Origin: Lolium rigidum
Lineage: Eukaryota > Streptophyta > Magnoliopsida > Poales > Poaceae
Direction: 5' to 3'
Assembly (NCBI RefSeq): GCF_022539505.1
Contig: NC_061513.1
Coordinates: forward strand, 351,955,696-352,019,695
Length of the DNA: 64,000 bases
Shown: one piece after another, positions 35,901-46,189 of the stretch
Layout of the letters: the number at the start of each line of letters is the position of its first letter
Position numbering within the stretch: position 1 is the stretch's first letter
Program-made: the position numbers and the translations under genes
The notes under the pieces: generated by a model
The model's input: only the letters and a program-made list of their open reading frames with translations
Databases searched by the model: none
Told to the model about the DNA's origin: nothing

Positions 35901-37926
35901 ACATGTATATCATGTATATACACCTGAGCTAGACTTTCTAGTCTTTTCTTTTCTTTCTGCCAACATATCTTTTGTAGTTTCTCTTTTAGCTTTCCTCATT
36001 ATTCAGTAAAACACTTCAACATCAATAACTTCTAGGTTTGTTGGTCAAATACCAATAACCTTGAGGTTCTTACTTTGAAGTTGATCATCATATGACAAGT
36101 GTTCCGGATTTCACTATTAGTAACCTTTTAATATGATGAACAATTTCACTCATAATTTTATCATATCATGAAGAATTTTCGAGACCATGTCTGCTAGGCT
36201 CGTAAAGTATAACCTCAGTATTCGCATGTGCAAATCTGGATTGCACCCGTTGTATGCACACGTAGAATCTATAACACCCGATCATCACGTGATGCTTCGA
36301 AACGACGAGTCTTAGCAACGGTGCATACTAAGGATGATCACTTCATGGATATGCAAATATTGTTAGTGCCCCAATAGTTGGAGGATTGGGACGACTTGCG
36401 TCTTCAACCTTCGTACATTCCCATAAAACTTATGAGTTTATGTAGTCTCACCAAATTATATTCTATCATCTTGCAATAAGGTCTTAGATATCATACATAT
36501 CTCATACCTTGATTATTTCGAAAACTAAATTTTCAGCTCCTTACTTTTCAAACAGATTTGAACTTCAAGTTTCACGGAGACAAGATAACTTTAGGTACTA
36601 ATTGAAACCATAGCTCTCTGAATCAACAATGTGAAGTTTACTAAAAGTTTGCAATAAGACTTAATCATTTCTTGATTCTTTAACAATACGGTACCAGTTC
36701 GTAAAGTTTATTTTCAGATTTTAACAGTATTTCTATCTCAATAACAAGACTAGCGCTTGGTAGAAAACGGATGCCAATACTACAAAATTCAAAATACTAC
36801 TCAGACTATGTTTATGATAATTAGTTCATGTTTTAATCTAATTACTAATGAACTCCCACTTAATACAACATCCCTCATAGTTGTTAAGTGGTACACGATC
36901 CAAATCCACTACACCAAAACCGATCATCACGTGAGATGATGTAGCTTCAATGGCGAACATCAACATGTTGATCATATCATCCATATGACTCGTGTTCAAC
37001 CTTTCGGTTTCCGTTGTCCCGAGGCCATGTCTGTACATGCTAGGCTCGTCAAGCAAACCCAAGTATTCCGCGTGTGCAACATGGCTTACACCCGTTGTAT
37101 GTGAACATAGAGTCTATCACATCCGATCGTCACGAGATGCTTCGAAACGACGAACTATATCAACGGTGCATACGAGGGGAGAACACTTTATTATCTTGAT
37201 ACTAATGTGAGGGATCATCTTATAATGCTACCGTCGCGTTCTAAGCAAAATAAGATGCATAAAGGATTAATCATCACATGCAATTCATAATCTGATATGA
37301 TATGGCCCTTTAGTCTCTGTGCCTTCAATCTTCATCTCCAAAGCATGGACATGATCTCCATCATCGTCGGCGTAGCGTCAAGGTCCATGGCGCCGTCTTC
37401 ATGGTTGTTCACTTCATGTAGCAACTATTACAACTACTTTGAAATACTACTCAACATGAAATTTTAAAGACAACCATAAGGCTCCTGCCGGTTGCCACAA
37501 TACAATAATGATCATCTCATACATATTCATCATCACATCATGGCCATATCACATCACCAAACCCTGCAAAAACAAGTTAGACGTCCCTAATTTGGTTTGC
37601 ATATTTTACGTGGTTTAGGGTTTTCGAGTGAGATCTAATCTACCTACGAACATGAACCACAACGGTGATACTAATGTTGTCAATAGAAGAGTAAATTGAA
37701 TCTTCACTATAGTAGGAGAGACGAGACACCCGCAAAGCCTCTTATGCAATACAAGTTGCATGTCGAACGAGGAGCAAGTCTCATGAACGCGGTCATGTAA
37801 AGTTAGCCCGAGCCGCTTCATCCCACTATGCCACAAAGATGCAAAGTACTCAAACTAAAGACAACATAAGCATCAGCGCCCACAAAACCATTGTGTTCTA
37901 CTCGTGCAACCATCTATGCATAGACA
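32950..37926 (-). pseudogene. Heavily decayed internal region of the Angela-type element (copia gag-pol remnant)
   Basis: About 5 kb with stops in all frames. Remnants on the minus strand include the RT catalytic motif YVDD at 33919-33930 and an RNase H-like D-S-T-x-E segment near 33310-33340. The 5' leader half (about 36180-37185) is AT-rich and carries a duplicated segment. Nothing here could be translated into a functional protein. The domain order matches copia (integrase before RT), although the integrase is not clearly visible. Confidence 0.7.
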
Positions 37927-37927
37927 C

Positions 37928-37940
37928 GGCTCTGATACCA
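37928..37940 (-). other. Primer binding site (initiator tRNA-Met) of the Angela-type element
   Basis: The minus strand reads TGGTATCAGAGCC directly inside the 5' LTR, a full match to the usual BARE/Angela primer site. It is intact although the coding region is not. Confidence 0.88.
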
Positions 37941-37941
37941 C

Positions 37942-39727
37942 TGTAGGATAACGTTGCATAGAAAACAAAAAATTTCCTACCGCGAACACGCAATCCAAGC
38001 CAAGATGCAATCTAGAAGACAGTAGCAACGAGGGGATGATCGAGACTCACCCTTGAAGATTTCCAAAGCCTACAAGATGAGGATCTTGTTGCTGCGGTAG
38101 ACGTTCACTTGCCGCTTGCAAAAGCGCGTAGAAGATCTTGATCACGGCGCCACGAACGGGCAGCACCTCCGTACTCGGTCACACGTTCGGTTGTTGATGA
38201 AGACGACGTCCACCTCCCTGTTCCAGCGAGGCAGCGGAAGTAGTAGCTCCTCTTGAATCCGACGGCACGACGGCGTGGTGTCGGTGGCGGTGGAGAATCC
38301 CGGCGGAGCTTCGCTAAGCGTGCGGGGAAGAAGGAGGAGTGGGGCGGCTAGGGTTTGGGGAGAGGGGGGCGCCGGCCATCTAGGTGGTGCGGCCACCTTG
38401 TTGTGTTGGGGTGGCCGGCCCCCTCCCCTTGGCCCCTCATTATATAGGTAGAAGCCCCAAGTGTTGGATTACAAGTCTCCGAATAAGACCCGAACCCAAA
38501 ACCTTCCTTGTGATAGGGAAACCTACCCAAGGTGAGAATCCCACTTGGGGTGGGATTCCCCCCTTCCATGTGGGGTGTTGGCCGGCCCCCTTAGGGGAGT
38601 CCACTTGGGACTCCTCCCCCTTAGGGTTCGCCGGCCATGGGAGGTGGAGTCCCTCCGGGACTCCGCCTTCCTTAGTGGTTACTTCCGGACTTTTCTAGAA
38701 CCTTCTAGAACCTTCCATAGAACCTTCCGGATCATTTTAAATCTTATAAAATGACTTCCTATATATGAATCTTATTCTCCGGACCATTCCGGAACTCCTC
38801 GTGATGTCCGGGATCTCATCAGGGACTCCGAACAAATATTCGAACTCCATTCCATATTCAAGTTCTACCATTTCAACATCCAACTTTAAGTGTGTCACCC
38901 TACGGTTCGCGAACTATGTGGACATGGTTGAGTACTCACTCCGAACAATAACCAATAGCGGGATCTGGAGATCCATAATGGCTCCCACATATTCAACAAT
39001 GACTCTAGTGATCGAATGAACCATTCACATACGATACCAATTCCCTTTGTCACGCGATATTGTACTTGCCCGAGGTTTGATCATCGGTATCACTCTATAC
39101 CTTGTTCAACCTCGTCTCCTGACAAGTACTCTTTACTCGTACCGTGGTATGTGGTCTCTTATGAACTTATTAATATGCTTGCAAGACATTAGGCGACATT
39201 CCACCGAGAGGGCCCGGAGTATATCTATCCGTCATCGGGATGGACAAATCCCACTTGTTGATCCATATGCCTCAACTCATACTTTCCGGATACTTAATCC
39301 CACCTTTATAACCACCCATTTACGCGGTGGCGTTTGATGTAATCAAAGTACCTTTCCGGTATAAGTGATTTACATGATCTCATGGTCGAAAGGACTAGGT
39401 AACTATGTATCGAAAGCTTATAGCAAATAACTTAATGACGTGATCTTATGCTACGCTTAATTGGGTGTGTCCATTACATCATTCATATAATGACATAACC
39501 TTGTTATTAATAACATCCAATGTTTATGATCACGAAACCATGATCATCTATTAATCAACAAGCTAGTTATACAAGAGGCTTACTAGGGACTCCTTGTTGT
39601 TCACATAACACACATGTATCAATGTTTTGGTTAATACAATTATAGCATGGTATGTAAACATTATTATAAACACAAAGATATATTATAATAACCATTTTAT
39701 TATTGCCTCTTGGGCATATCTCCAACA
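37942..39727 (-). repeat. 5' LTR of the BARE/Angela-type element
   Basis: 1786 bp, nearly identical to 31167-32949 with scattered differences only (for example near 38124, 38220-38230 and 38732). It contains the second copy of the five-unit heat-shock element (38693-38715) and the TATA box (about 38438-38448). Confidence 0.94.
38693..38715. promoter_or_regulatory. Five-unit heat-shock element in the Angela-type 5' LTR
   Basis: Same TTC/GAA array with exact 2-base spacing as at 31916-31938, about 250 bp upstream of the TATA box in transcription sense. Because this is the 5' LTR, it is the copy that would drive element transcription. Confidence 0.75.
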
Positions 39728-40212
39728 CTCCCGGCCAAGAAGCCTTGTTCCTCGCCAAGTTCAATCCTCGCTCTTTTCGGCGAAGGGGCTCGGGGGCTGG
39801 CGAACGGAGTCAACATTTCCAAGTCTTGATGAGGAGGCGAGGTTTCCTCTGTTGCACGACGAGTTTCCGAAAGAACTAAAGTTTACGACGTGCTCGTCGG
39901 AGCAGTCACATTGGCAGCGCGTGGTTCTTCTTCTTCCTCGCCACTATCCGCAAAGACATAATGAGAGTATTTACAAGAAATATATAAAAAAAAGAGGAGG
40001 CAGATTAGCTTACGAGCTAACGATGGCATCCTCATAAGGACAGAAGGCACCCTCTTCTTCGAGAGCTGTTTCTTCGGCAGGTGATCCGCCAGGTTTGGAG
40101 GTGCCGGAATCTTCGACATCACCCCTCTTCCTCTTGTTCCTTGGGGAAGCAGCGGAAGGGAGAGAGTGTATCAACTCGGAAGCTTCAGATTCAGTATCTC
40201 TTTCAGAGGAAG

Positions 40213-41773
40213 TGATATGTCCCAAACGTATCTATAATTTCTTATGTTCCATGCTTATTATGCATTTTCCGGCACTAACCTATTGACGAGATGCCGAAGA
40301 GCCAGTTGCTGTTTTCTGCTGTTTTTGGTTTCAGAAATCCTAGTAAGGAAATATTCTCGGAATTGGACGAAATCAACGCCCGGGGGCCTATTTTTGCACG
40401 AAGCTTCCGAGAAGACCGGAGGGAGACGAAGTGGGGCCACGGGGCGCCGCCACACTAGGGCGGCGCGGCCTAAGGGGGCCCGCGCGGCCCTAGCGTGTGG
40501 GGCCCCCGTGACTCTCCGACTCTGCCCTTCCGCCTACTTAAAGCCTCCGTCGCGAAACCCCCGATGCCGAGAGCCACGATACGGAAAACCTTACTGAGAC
40601 GCCACCGCCGCCAATCCCATCTCGGGGGATTCAGGAGATCGCCTCCGGCACCATGCCGGAGAGGGGAATCATCTCTCGGAGGTCTCTTCATCGCCATGAT
40701 CGCCTCTGGATCGATATGTGAGTAGTTCACCCCTGGACTATGGGTCCATAGCAGTAGCTAGATGGTCGTCTTCTCCCCATTGTGCTATCATGTTAGATCT
40801 TGTGAGCTGCCTATCATGATCAAGATCATCTATTTTTAATCCTTCATGTTGTGTTTGTTGGGATCCGATGAATATTGAATACTATGTCAAGTTGATTATT
40901 AATCTATCATATATGTTATTTATGTTCTTGCATGCTCTCCGTTGCTAGTAGAGGCTGCGGCCAAGTTGATACTTGTGACTCCAAGAGGGAGTATTTATGC
41001 TCGATAGTGGGTTCATGCCTCCATTAAATGCGGGACGGTGACGAGAAAGTTCTAAGGTTGTGGATGTGCTTTGTTGCTACTAGGGATAAAACATCGATGC
41101 TTTGTCTAAGGATATTTGTGTTGATTACATTACGCACCATACTTAATGCAATTGTCCGTTGTTTACAACTTAATGCTTGGAGGGGTTCGGATGATAACCT
41201 TAAGGTGAACTTTTTAGGCATAGATGCATGCTTTGGATAGCGGTCTATGTACTTTGTCGTAATGCCACTGATTAAATCTCATAGTACTCATCATGATATA
41301 TGTATGTGCATTGTTATGCCTTCTTTATTTGTCAATTGCCCAAGCTGTAATTTGTTCACCCAACATACTGCTATCTTATGGGAGAGACACCACTAGTGAG
41401 CTGTGGACCCCGGTCCTATTCTTTACATACTGAAATACAAACTGCTGCAATTGTTCTTTACTTGTTCTTCGCAAACAAACATCATCATCCACACTATACA
41501 TCTAATCCATTGTTTACGGCAAGCCGGTGAGATTGACAACCTCGCTGTTACGTTGGGGCAAAGTTACTGTGGCTTGTGTTGTGCGGGTTCCACGTTGGCG
41601 CCGGAATCCCTGGTGTTGCGCCGCACTACACTCCTCCGCCATCAACCTTCAACGTGCTTCTTGGCTCCTACTGGTTCGATAACCTTGGTTTCTTACTGAG
41701 GGAAAACTTGCTGCTGTGCGCATCACACCTTCCTCTTGGGGTTCCCAACGGACGTGTCAACTACACGCCATCA
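40213..41773 (+). repeat. Solo LTR, Athila-type (Sabrina/WHAM-like), TSD GGAAG
   Basis: 1561 bp from TGATATGTCC to ACACGCCATCA, flanked by GGAAG at 40208-40212 and 41774-41778. Colinear with the other Athila-type LTRs, no internal region. Its outer terminus is mutated (TGATATGTCCCAAACGTATC), so the terminal hairpin of the family is lost. It lies inside exon 2 of the Tat-1 antisense gene. Confidence 0.95.
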
Positions 41774-43084
41774 GGAAGCCGCGGATTTGTGAGATCCCGC
41801 GACTTCACTCTCATGGCGAGAAGTACCCTGCGCATCGTCGGTAACGACAGCTGGTTCATCGACCTCCCCACCTTCAGGTAGGGGAGGCAGGGATGATAAA
41901 GCTTGATGTTTCTGAAGAAAGAAAGTTTTCACCAACAGAAAGTTTAGCAAAACAGCAGTCGAAACAATATACATTCAAGAAGACAAGTTACACAAGATAG
42001 TAGTAGAAAAAAAACATAATTGCAAGAGGACAAGTCATCTACCTTCGGAAGGGGATTGGTGCCGCTGTACGGCTCCACGCGACAAGAGGATGGAATTGAG
42101 TCCTTCTTGCTCAGGGACGAAATGCGTTGGACAAGCTTCTCCAACTCCTTCACCGAAAGATCCTTGGATACGCGATCCGCATCTTTTTCACCAGCATACA
42201 TCCAGAGGGGCTTTTTGCGAGCCTGCAGAGGCTGCACCCTGATCCTAAGGAAATACGCCGTAATCTGAATACCCGATAATTCTTTGCCACGGGTATTCTG
42301 AAGCTCGTGAATGCGCCTTCTTCGGTAGCGTCAGCATCCCATGATCGGCGTCGAAGGATTGTGGAGCTACCGTAAAAAGGCGCGATATTGTAATCTTGCG
42401 AGTTGCTATACTCCTCGCGGATGTATAGCCATTTTCTGCGCCACCCTTGGACAGAATCAGGGAATTTGACATCGAAATATTTGACATCAGGACGGACGCA
42501 GATAACAACACCACCTACATTGTAGGCGGTGTTGTGGGAGCGGTTGCAGCGAATAAGAAAGATGCGTTTCCATAGGCCCCAATTTGGAGGAGTCCCGAGA
42601 AAGCATTCACAGAGGGTGATGAAGATGGAGATATGGAGGATATAATTGGGGGTCAGCTGGTGTAGCTGCAGCCCATAAACAAAGAGTAATCCACGGAGGA
42701 ATTCGTGGATAGGAGTGGACAGGCTGCGCATTAGATGGTCAACGAAGGTTACCCGGTATCCGAGGCGGGGCGTCGGGAAGCTTTCTTCACCAGGGAAGAT
42801 CAGCGTCTCGTCCTTCTTCGTCAGCCCAAGCTTCTTCAGCAGGTTCATGTCCTGGTGCGAGATCTTAGATCTCTCCCACTCAGAGATTTCCAGATCTTCT
42901 GTCGCCATGCTAGTTTGTGGAGCGGTGTGCCTTGTAAGCCTCGCCCGCGGTGGCATCAACGAAAGCGCTGGAGAGATTGAGCACTAGCACGGGCGCAGGA
43001 GCTTGGTGGTTGCAATGGAAGCTTTGGAGACAGAAATGTTAGAAGTGCGGCGTAGCGAAAGAGATTAGGGAGGAAGAAGAAGGT

Positions 43085-43094
43085 CATTTATAGC
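43085..43094 (-). promoter_or_regulatory. TATA box of the Tat-1 antisense gene
   Basis: The minus strand reads CTATAAATGA, 126 bp upstream of the first possible start (42959) and 177 bp upstream of the second (42908). This gives the antisense gene its own core promoter inside the element, separate from the LTR. Confidence 0.55.
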
Positions 43095-43099
43095 GGGCC

Positions 43100-43702
43100 A
43101 TCAAATCGCCGCGCCGTTGGATGCAGGATAAATGGATCCAGGGCTTTACACATGTCTCCATGGGTAAAACAGTATTTTTACTATGACGTAACTAGACAGG
43201 CACTACAACACGCGTGCCAGGGAAAGTGGAGGACGTGTGTCCCCCACTTGCGTAACGTGTCAAATACCACAGAGTTCTGGGCCCACAGGTCAGCGACATG
43301 ACATCTCCCGCGCCTTCCCAATACATTGGTCGTGGCCATCGTCAGCACTGATGTCACTGTATGCAAAACATCGGTTGGTTTACTTTGAAAAATAGCGACA
43401 AGGAACATGTCGACAGTATAAAGAGTAATTACGGAGAGCCTTTGATCAAATACAAATGTTTGTTCAAATGTTCGGGGGCTACTCTTATCAGTAGTACTTG
43501 CACTTCTGATAAGAGGATGGTATGGAAAAAAGAATACATGGTCGTTCCAAAGGAGGAGACATGTTGAGCTTACAGCCAAGTATAAATACTCGACTGTAGC
43601 CTTGGGGGCTACTCCCATCGGGAGCGCTAGTCGCGCACCCGATAAAGATGGAAACATTGGAAAAAGTTGACAATATAGCGACAAAGATGCGAAAAAGGTG
43701 AG
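43100..43702. other. Tat-1 non-coding region upstream of the antisense gene (continues at 50742-51250)
   Basis: No coding sequence. It carries repeats of a GGGGGCTACT-CCCATCGGGA-like module (about 43472 and 43604, again near 50777 and 50868), each resembling the true polypurine tract CTCGGGGGCTAC at 51239-51250 just before the LTR. Confidence 0.65.
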
Positions 43703-45298
43703 TGATACGTCTCCGACGTATCGATAATTTCTTATGTTCCATGCCACATTATTGATGATATCTACATGTTTTATACACATTATATGTCGTATTTATGCAT
43801 TTTCCGGCACTAACCTATTAACGAGATGCCGAAGAGCCGATTCTTTGTTTTACGATGTTTTTGGTTTCAGAAATCCTAGTAAGGAAATATTCTCGGAATT
43901 GGACGAAATCAACGCCCAGGGGCCTATTTTTACACGAAGCTTCCAGAAGACCGGAGGGAAGACGAAGTGGGGCCACGGGGCGCCACCACACTAGGGCGGC
44001 GCGGCCCAGGGGGGCCTGCACGGCCCTAGCGTGTGGGGCCCCCGTGACCCCTCCGAGGCTTCCCTTCCGCCTACTTATAGCCTTCGTCGCGAAACCCCCA
44101 GTACCGAGAGCCACCATACGGAAAACCTTACTGAGACGCCGCCGCCGCCAATCCCATCTCGGGGGATTCAGGAGATCGCCTCCGGCACCCTGCCGGAGAG
44201 GGGAATCATCTCCCGGAGGACTCTTCACCGCCATGGTCGCCTCCGGAGTGATGAGTGAGTAGTTCACCCCTGGACTATGGGTCCATAGCGGTAGCTAGAT
44301 GGTTGTCTTCTCCTTATGTGCTTCATTGTCGGATCTTGTGAGCTGCCTAACATGATCAAGATCATCTATCCGTAATGCTATATGTTGTGTTTGTCGGGAT
44401 CCGATGGATAGAGAATACTATGTTATGTTGATTATCAATCTATTACCTATGTGTTGTTTATGATCTTGCATGCTCTCCGTTATTAGTAGAGGCTCCGGCC
44501 AAGTTTTTGCTCTTAACTCCAAGAGGGAGTATTTATGCTCGATAGTGGGTTCATGCCTCCATTAAATGCGGGACGGTGACGAGAAAGTTCTAAGGTTGTG
44601 GATGTGCTTGTTGCCACTAGCGATAAAACATTGATGCTATGTCCAAGGATGTAGTTATTGATTACATTACGCACCATACTTAATGCAATTGTCTGTTGTT
44701 TACAACTTAATACTGGAAGGAGTTCGGATGATAACCTGAAGGTGGACTTTTTAGGCATAGATGCATGATGGATAGCGGTCTATGTACTTTGTCGTAATGC
44801 CCAATTAAATCTCACAATACTCATCATATCATGTATGTGCATGGTCATGCCCTCTCTATTTGTCAATTGGCTGACCGTAATTTGTTCACTCAACATGCTA
44901 TTTATCTTATGGGAGAGACACCTCTAGTGAACTGTGGACCCCGGTCCATTCTTTTACATTGAATACAATCTACTGCAATACTTGTTCTACTATTTTCTGC
45001 AAACAATCATCATCCACACTATACATCCAATCCTTTGTTACGAGCAAGTCGGTGAGATTGACAACCTCAACTTGTTTCGTTGGGGCAAAGTACTTTGGTT
45101 GTGTTGTGCAGGTTCCACGTTGGTGCCGGAATCCCTGGTGTTGCGCCGCACTACATCCCGCCGCCATCAACCTTCAACGTGCTTCTTGGCTCCTACTGGT
45201 TCGATAAACCTTGGTTTCTTACTGAGGGAAAACTTGCCGGTGTACGCATCACACCTTCCTCTTGGGGTTCCCAACGGACGCGTGTTGTACGCGTATCA
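43703..45298 (+). repeat. 5' LTR of the second Athila-type element
   Basis: 1596 bp, TGATACGTCTCC to TACGCGTATCA. Contains a three-unit heat-shock element GAA-GC-TTC-CA-GAA at 43936-43948 and the GC-rich promoter region shared by the family. Confidence 0.94.
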
Positions 45299-45308
45299 AG
45301 CTCTTTTT

Positions 45309-45326
45309 TGGCGCCGTTGCCGGGGA
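45309..45326 (+). other. Primer binding site (tRNA-Asp type) of the second Athila-type element
   Basis: TGGCGCCGTTGCCGGGGA, 10 bp inside the 5' LTR, identical to the site in the other element. Confidence 0.88.
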
Positions 45327-45542
45327 GATCAAGACACGCTCGCAAGGGAGTCTCCACAATCCAATCTCTTTACTTTGTTTTTGTCTTTCTTTATTTTATT
45401 TACTACTTTGTTTGCTGCATTATATTAAAACACAAAAAAATTAGTTGCTAGTTTTACTTTATTCTTGTCTTGCTCTCTATATCAAAAACACAAAAAAATT
45501 AGTTACTTGCATTTACTTTATTTTCCTTTAGTTTATTTCAAC

Positions 45543-46189
45543 ATGTTTCCTTTTAATTTTACTGTAAAAGATATACCTGTGGGACAAGGGTCTATAATTG
45601 GAAGAGATAATATAGAAGAATTTTTCACCCATGTTAGTATGCATGAAGATCTTAAAGATATACCCCTTGCAAAAGCTGTCCCTACTTATGAAGATGCCTC
45701 TGTTTGTTTGGTATGCATGATGGAAGCTAGATTTATTAGTCTCAACCCCATGATACAATACATGTTTCTTACACTTTTACGATATGGAGCGGGGAGAGAA
45801 GAGAGATTTTGTTCTAAAAGTCTTAGTGCGAGAATTTGAAGATATAGTTAAAGAAGCTAGAAAAGTTTTTATTAAGCACAAGAAACTTGGTTCATTCCCA
45901 GATTTTAAAAGAACACTTGAAAAAATGGATACGGATAGAATTAAGTACACTAATAATGTTAATAATGTTGGGGGGGATTAAAGCACCAATACCATGTAAG
46001 CTCCTAGCGATGCACAAAGCTCTAGATGATAATTATGCTTGGCTTGTTCCTGAAAATTTGTTTGATGAGAGTAGCAAGCCCAAGACTAATGAAAAGGGAG
46101 CCACTGAAACTTATGTATCCAGCATACTATGCATGGTTGAGAAAACTCCAAACCCCGCTGTCGATACTGCATCTCTTGATAACACCTGA
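45543..46189 (+). pseudogene. Unrecognised ORF of the second Athila-type element, two frameshifts
   Basis: A protein-like text of roughly 215 residues starts at MFPFNFTVKDIPVGQGSI (45543) and continues HVSMHEDLKDIPLAKAVPTY and LVCMMEARFISLNPMIQYMF. It shifts frame near 45785 (REFEDIVKEARKVFIKHKKL) and again near 45890-45960, and ends at 46189 after APIPCKLLAMHKALDDNYAW and an Asn/Asp/Thr-rich tail. It lies between the family leader and the family 3' region, exactly where the sister element has gag-protease. I recognise no capsid, protease, zinc knuckle, membrane segment or signal peptide. The strong reading bias across frameshifts says it was once coding. It could be a diverged gag-like protein or a captured gene. 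Confidence 0.6.

Larger units (their letters stand above)
31167..39727 (-). mobile_element. BARE-1/Angela-type Ty1-copia element, full length, TSD CTCCC
   Basis: Plus-strand ends TGTAGGATAACG and ATCTCCAACA are flanked by CTCCC at 31162-31166 and 39728-39732. The LTRs are 1783 and 1786 bp. On the minus strand they begin TGTTGGAGATATGCCC and end CGTTATCCTACA, the classic BARE/WIS/Angela ends. Length of 8.56 kb is normal for the family, but the internal 5 kb has no long reading frame. It inserted into exon 3 of the Tat-1 antisense gene. Confidence 0.95.
30146..42959 (-). pseudogene. Tat-1 antisense gene, module A: Transposase_28-domain protein, multi-exon
   Basis: Exon 1 (42043-42959) starts at MMPPRARLT (42959) or MATEDLEISE (42908). 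It holds the 'putative gypsy type transposon' (Transposase_28) domain: FLRGLLFVYGLQLHQLTPNY, LCECFLGTPPNWGLW, then GWRRKWLYI. One frameshift lies near 42320. GT...AG introns follow. Exon 2 (41911 to 41774, resuming at 40212 to 40014 across the solo LTR) is acidic/basic with RNKRKRGD. Exon 3 (about 39943-39733, resuming 31166-31137 across the Angela element) ends TPSLDD. Exon 4 is 30984-31056. Exon 5 (30676-30897) is a coiled coil with two stops. Exon 6 (30146-30590) ends SFLGYKPAASSS...KTEVK. The role is unknown; extra antisense ORFs are known in Tat-lineage elements. Confidence 0.75.

Noticed and set aside
32950..37926. Single-copy host DNA between the two Angela LTRs
   Set aside because: A copia RT motif remnant, a primer site and a polypurine tract in the right places show it is a decayed element interior.
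42150..42959. Host gene encoding a conserved plant protein
   Set aside because: The domain is the gypsy-associated Transposase_28 type, it lies between Tat pol and the Tat LTR, and a second Tat element has the same arrangement.
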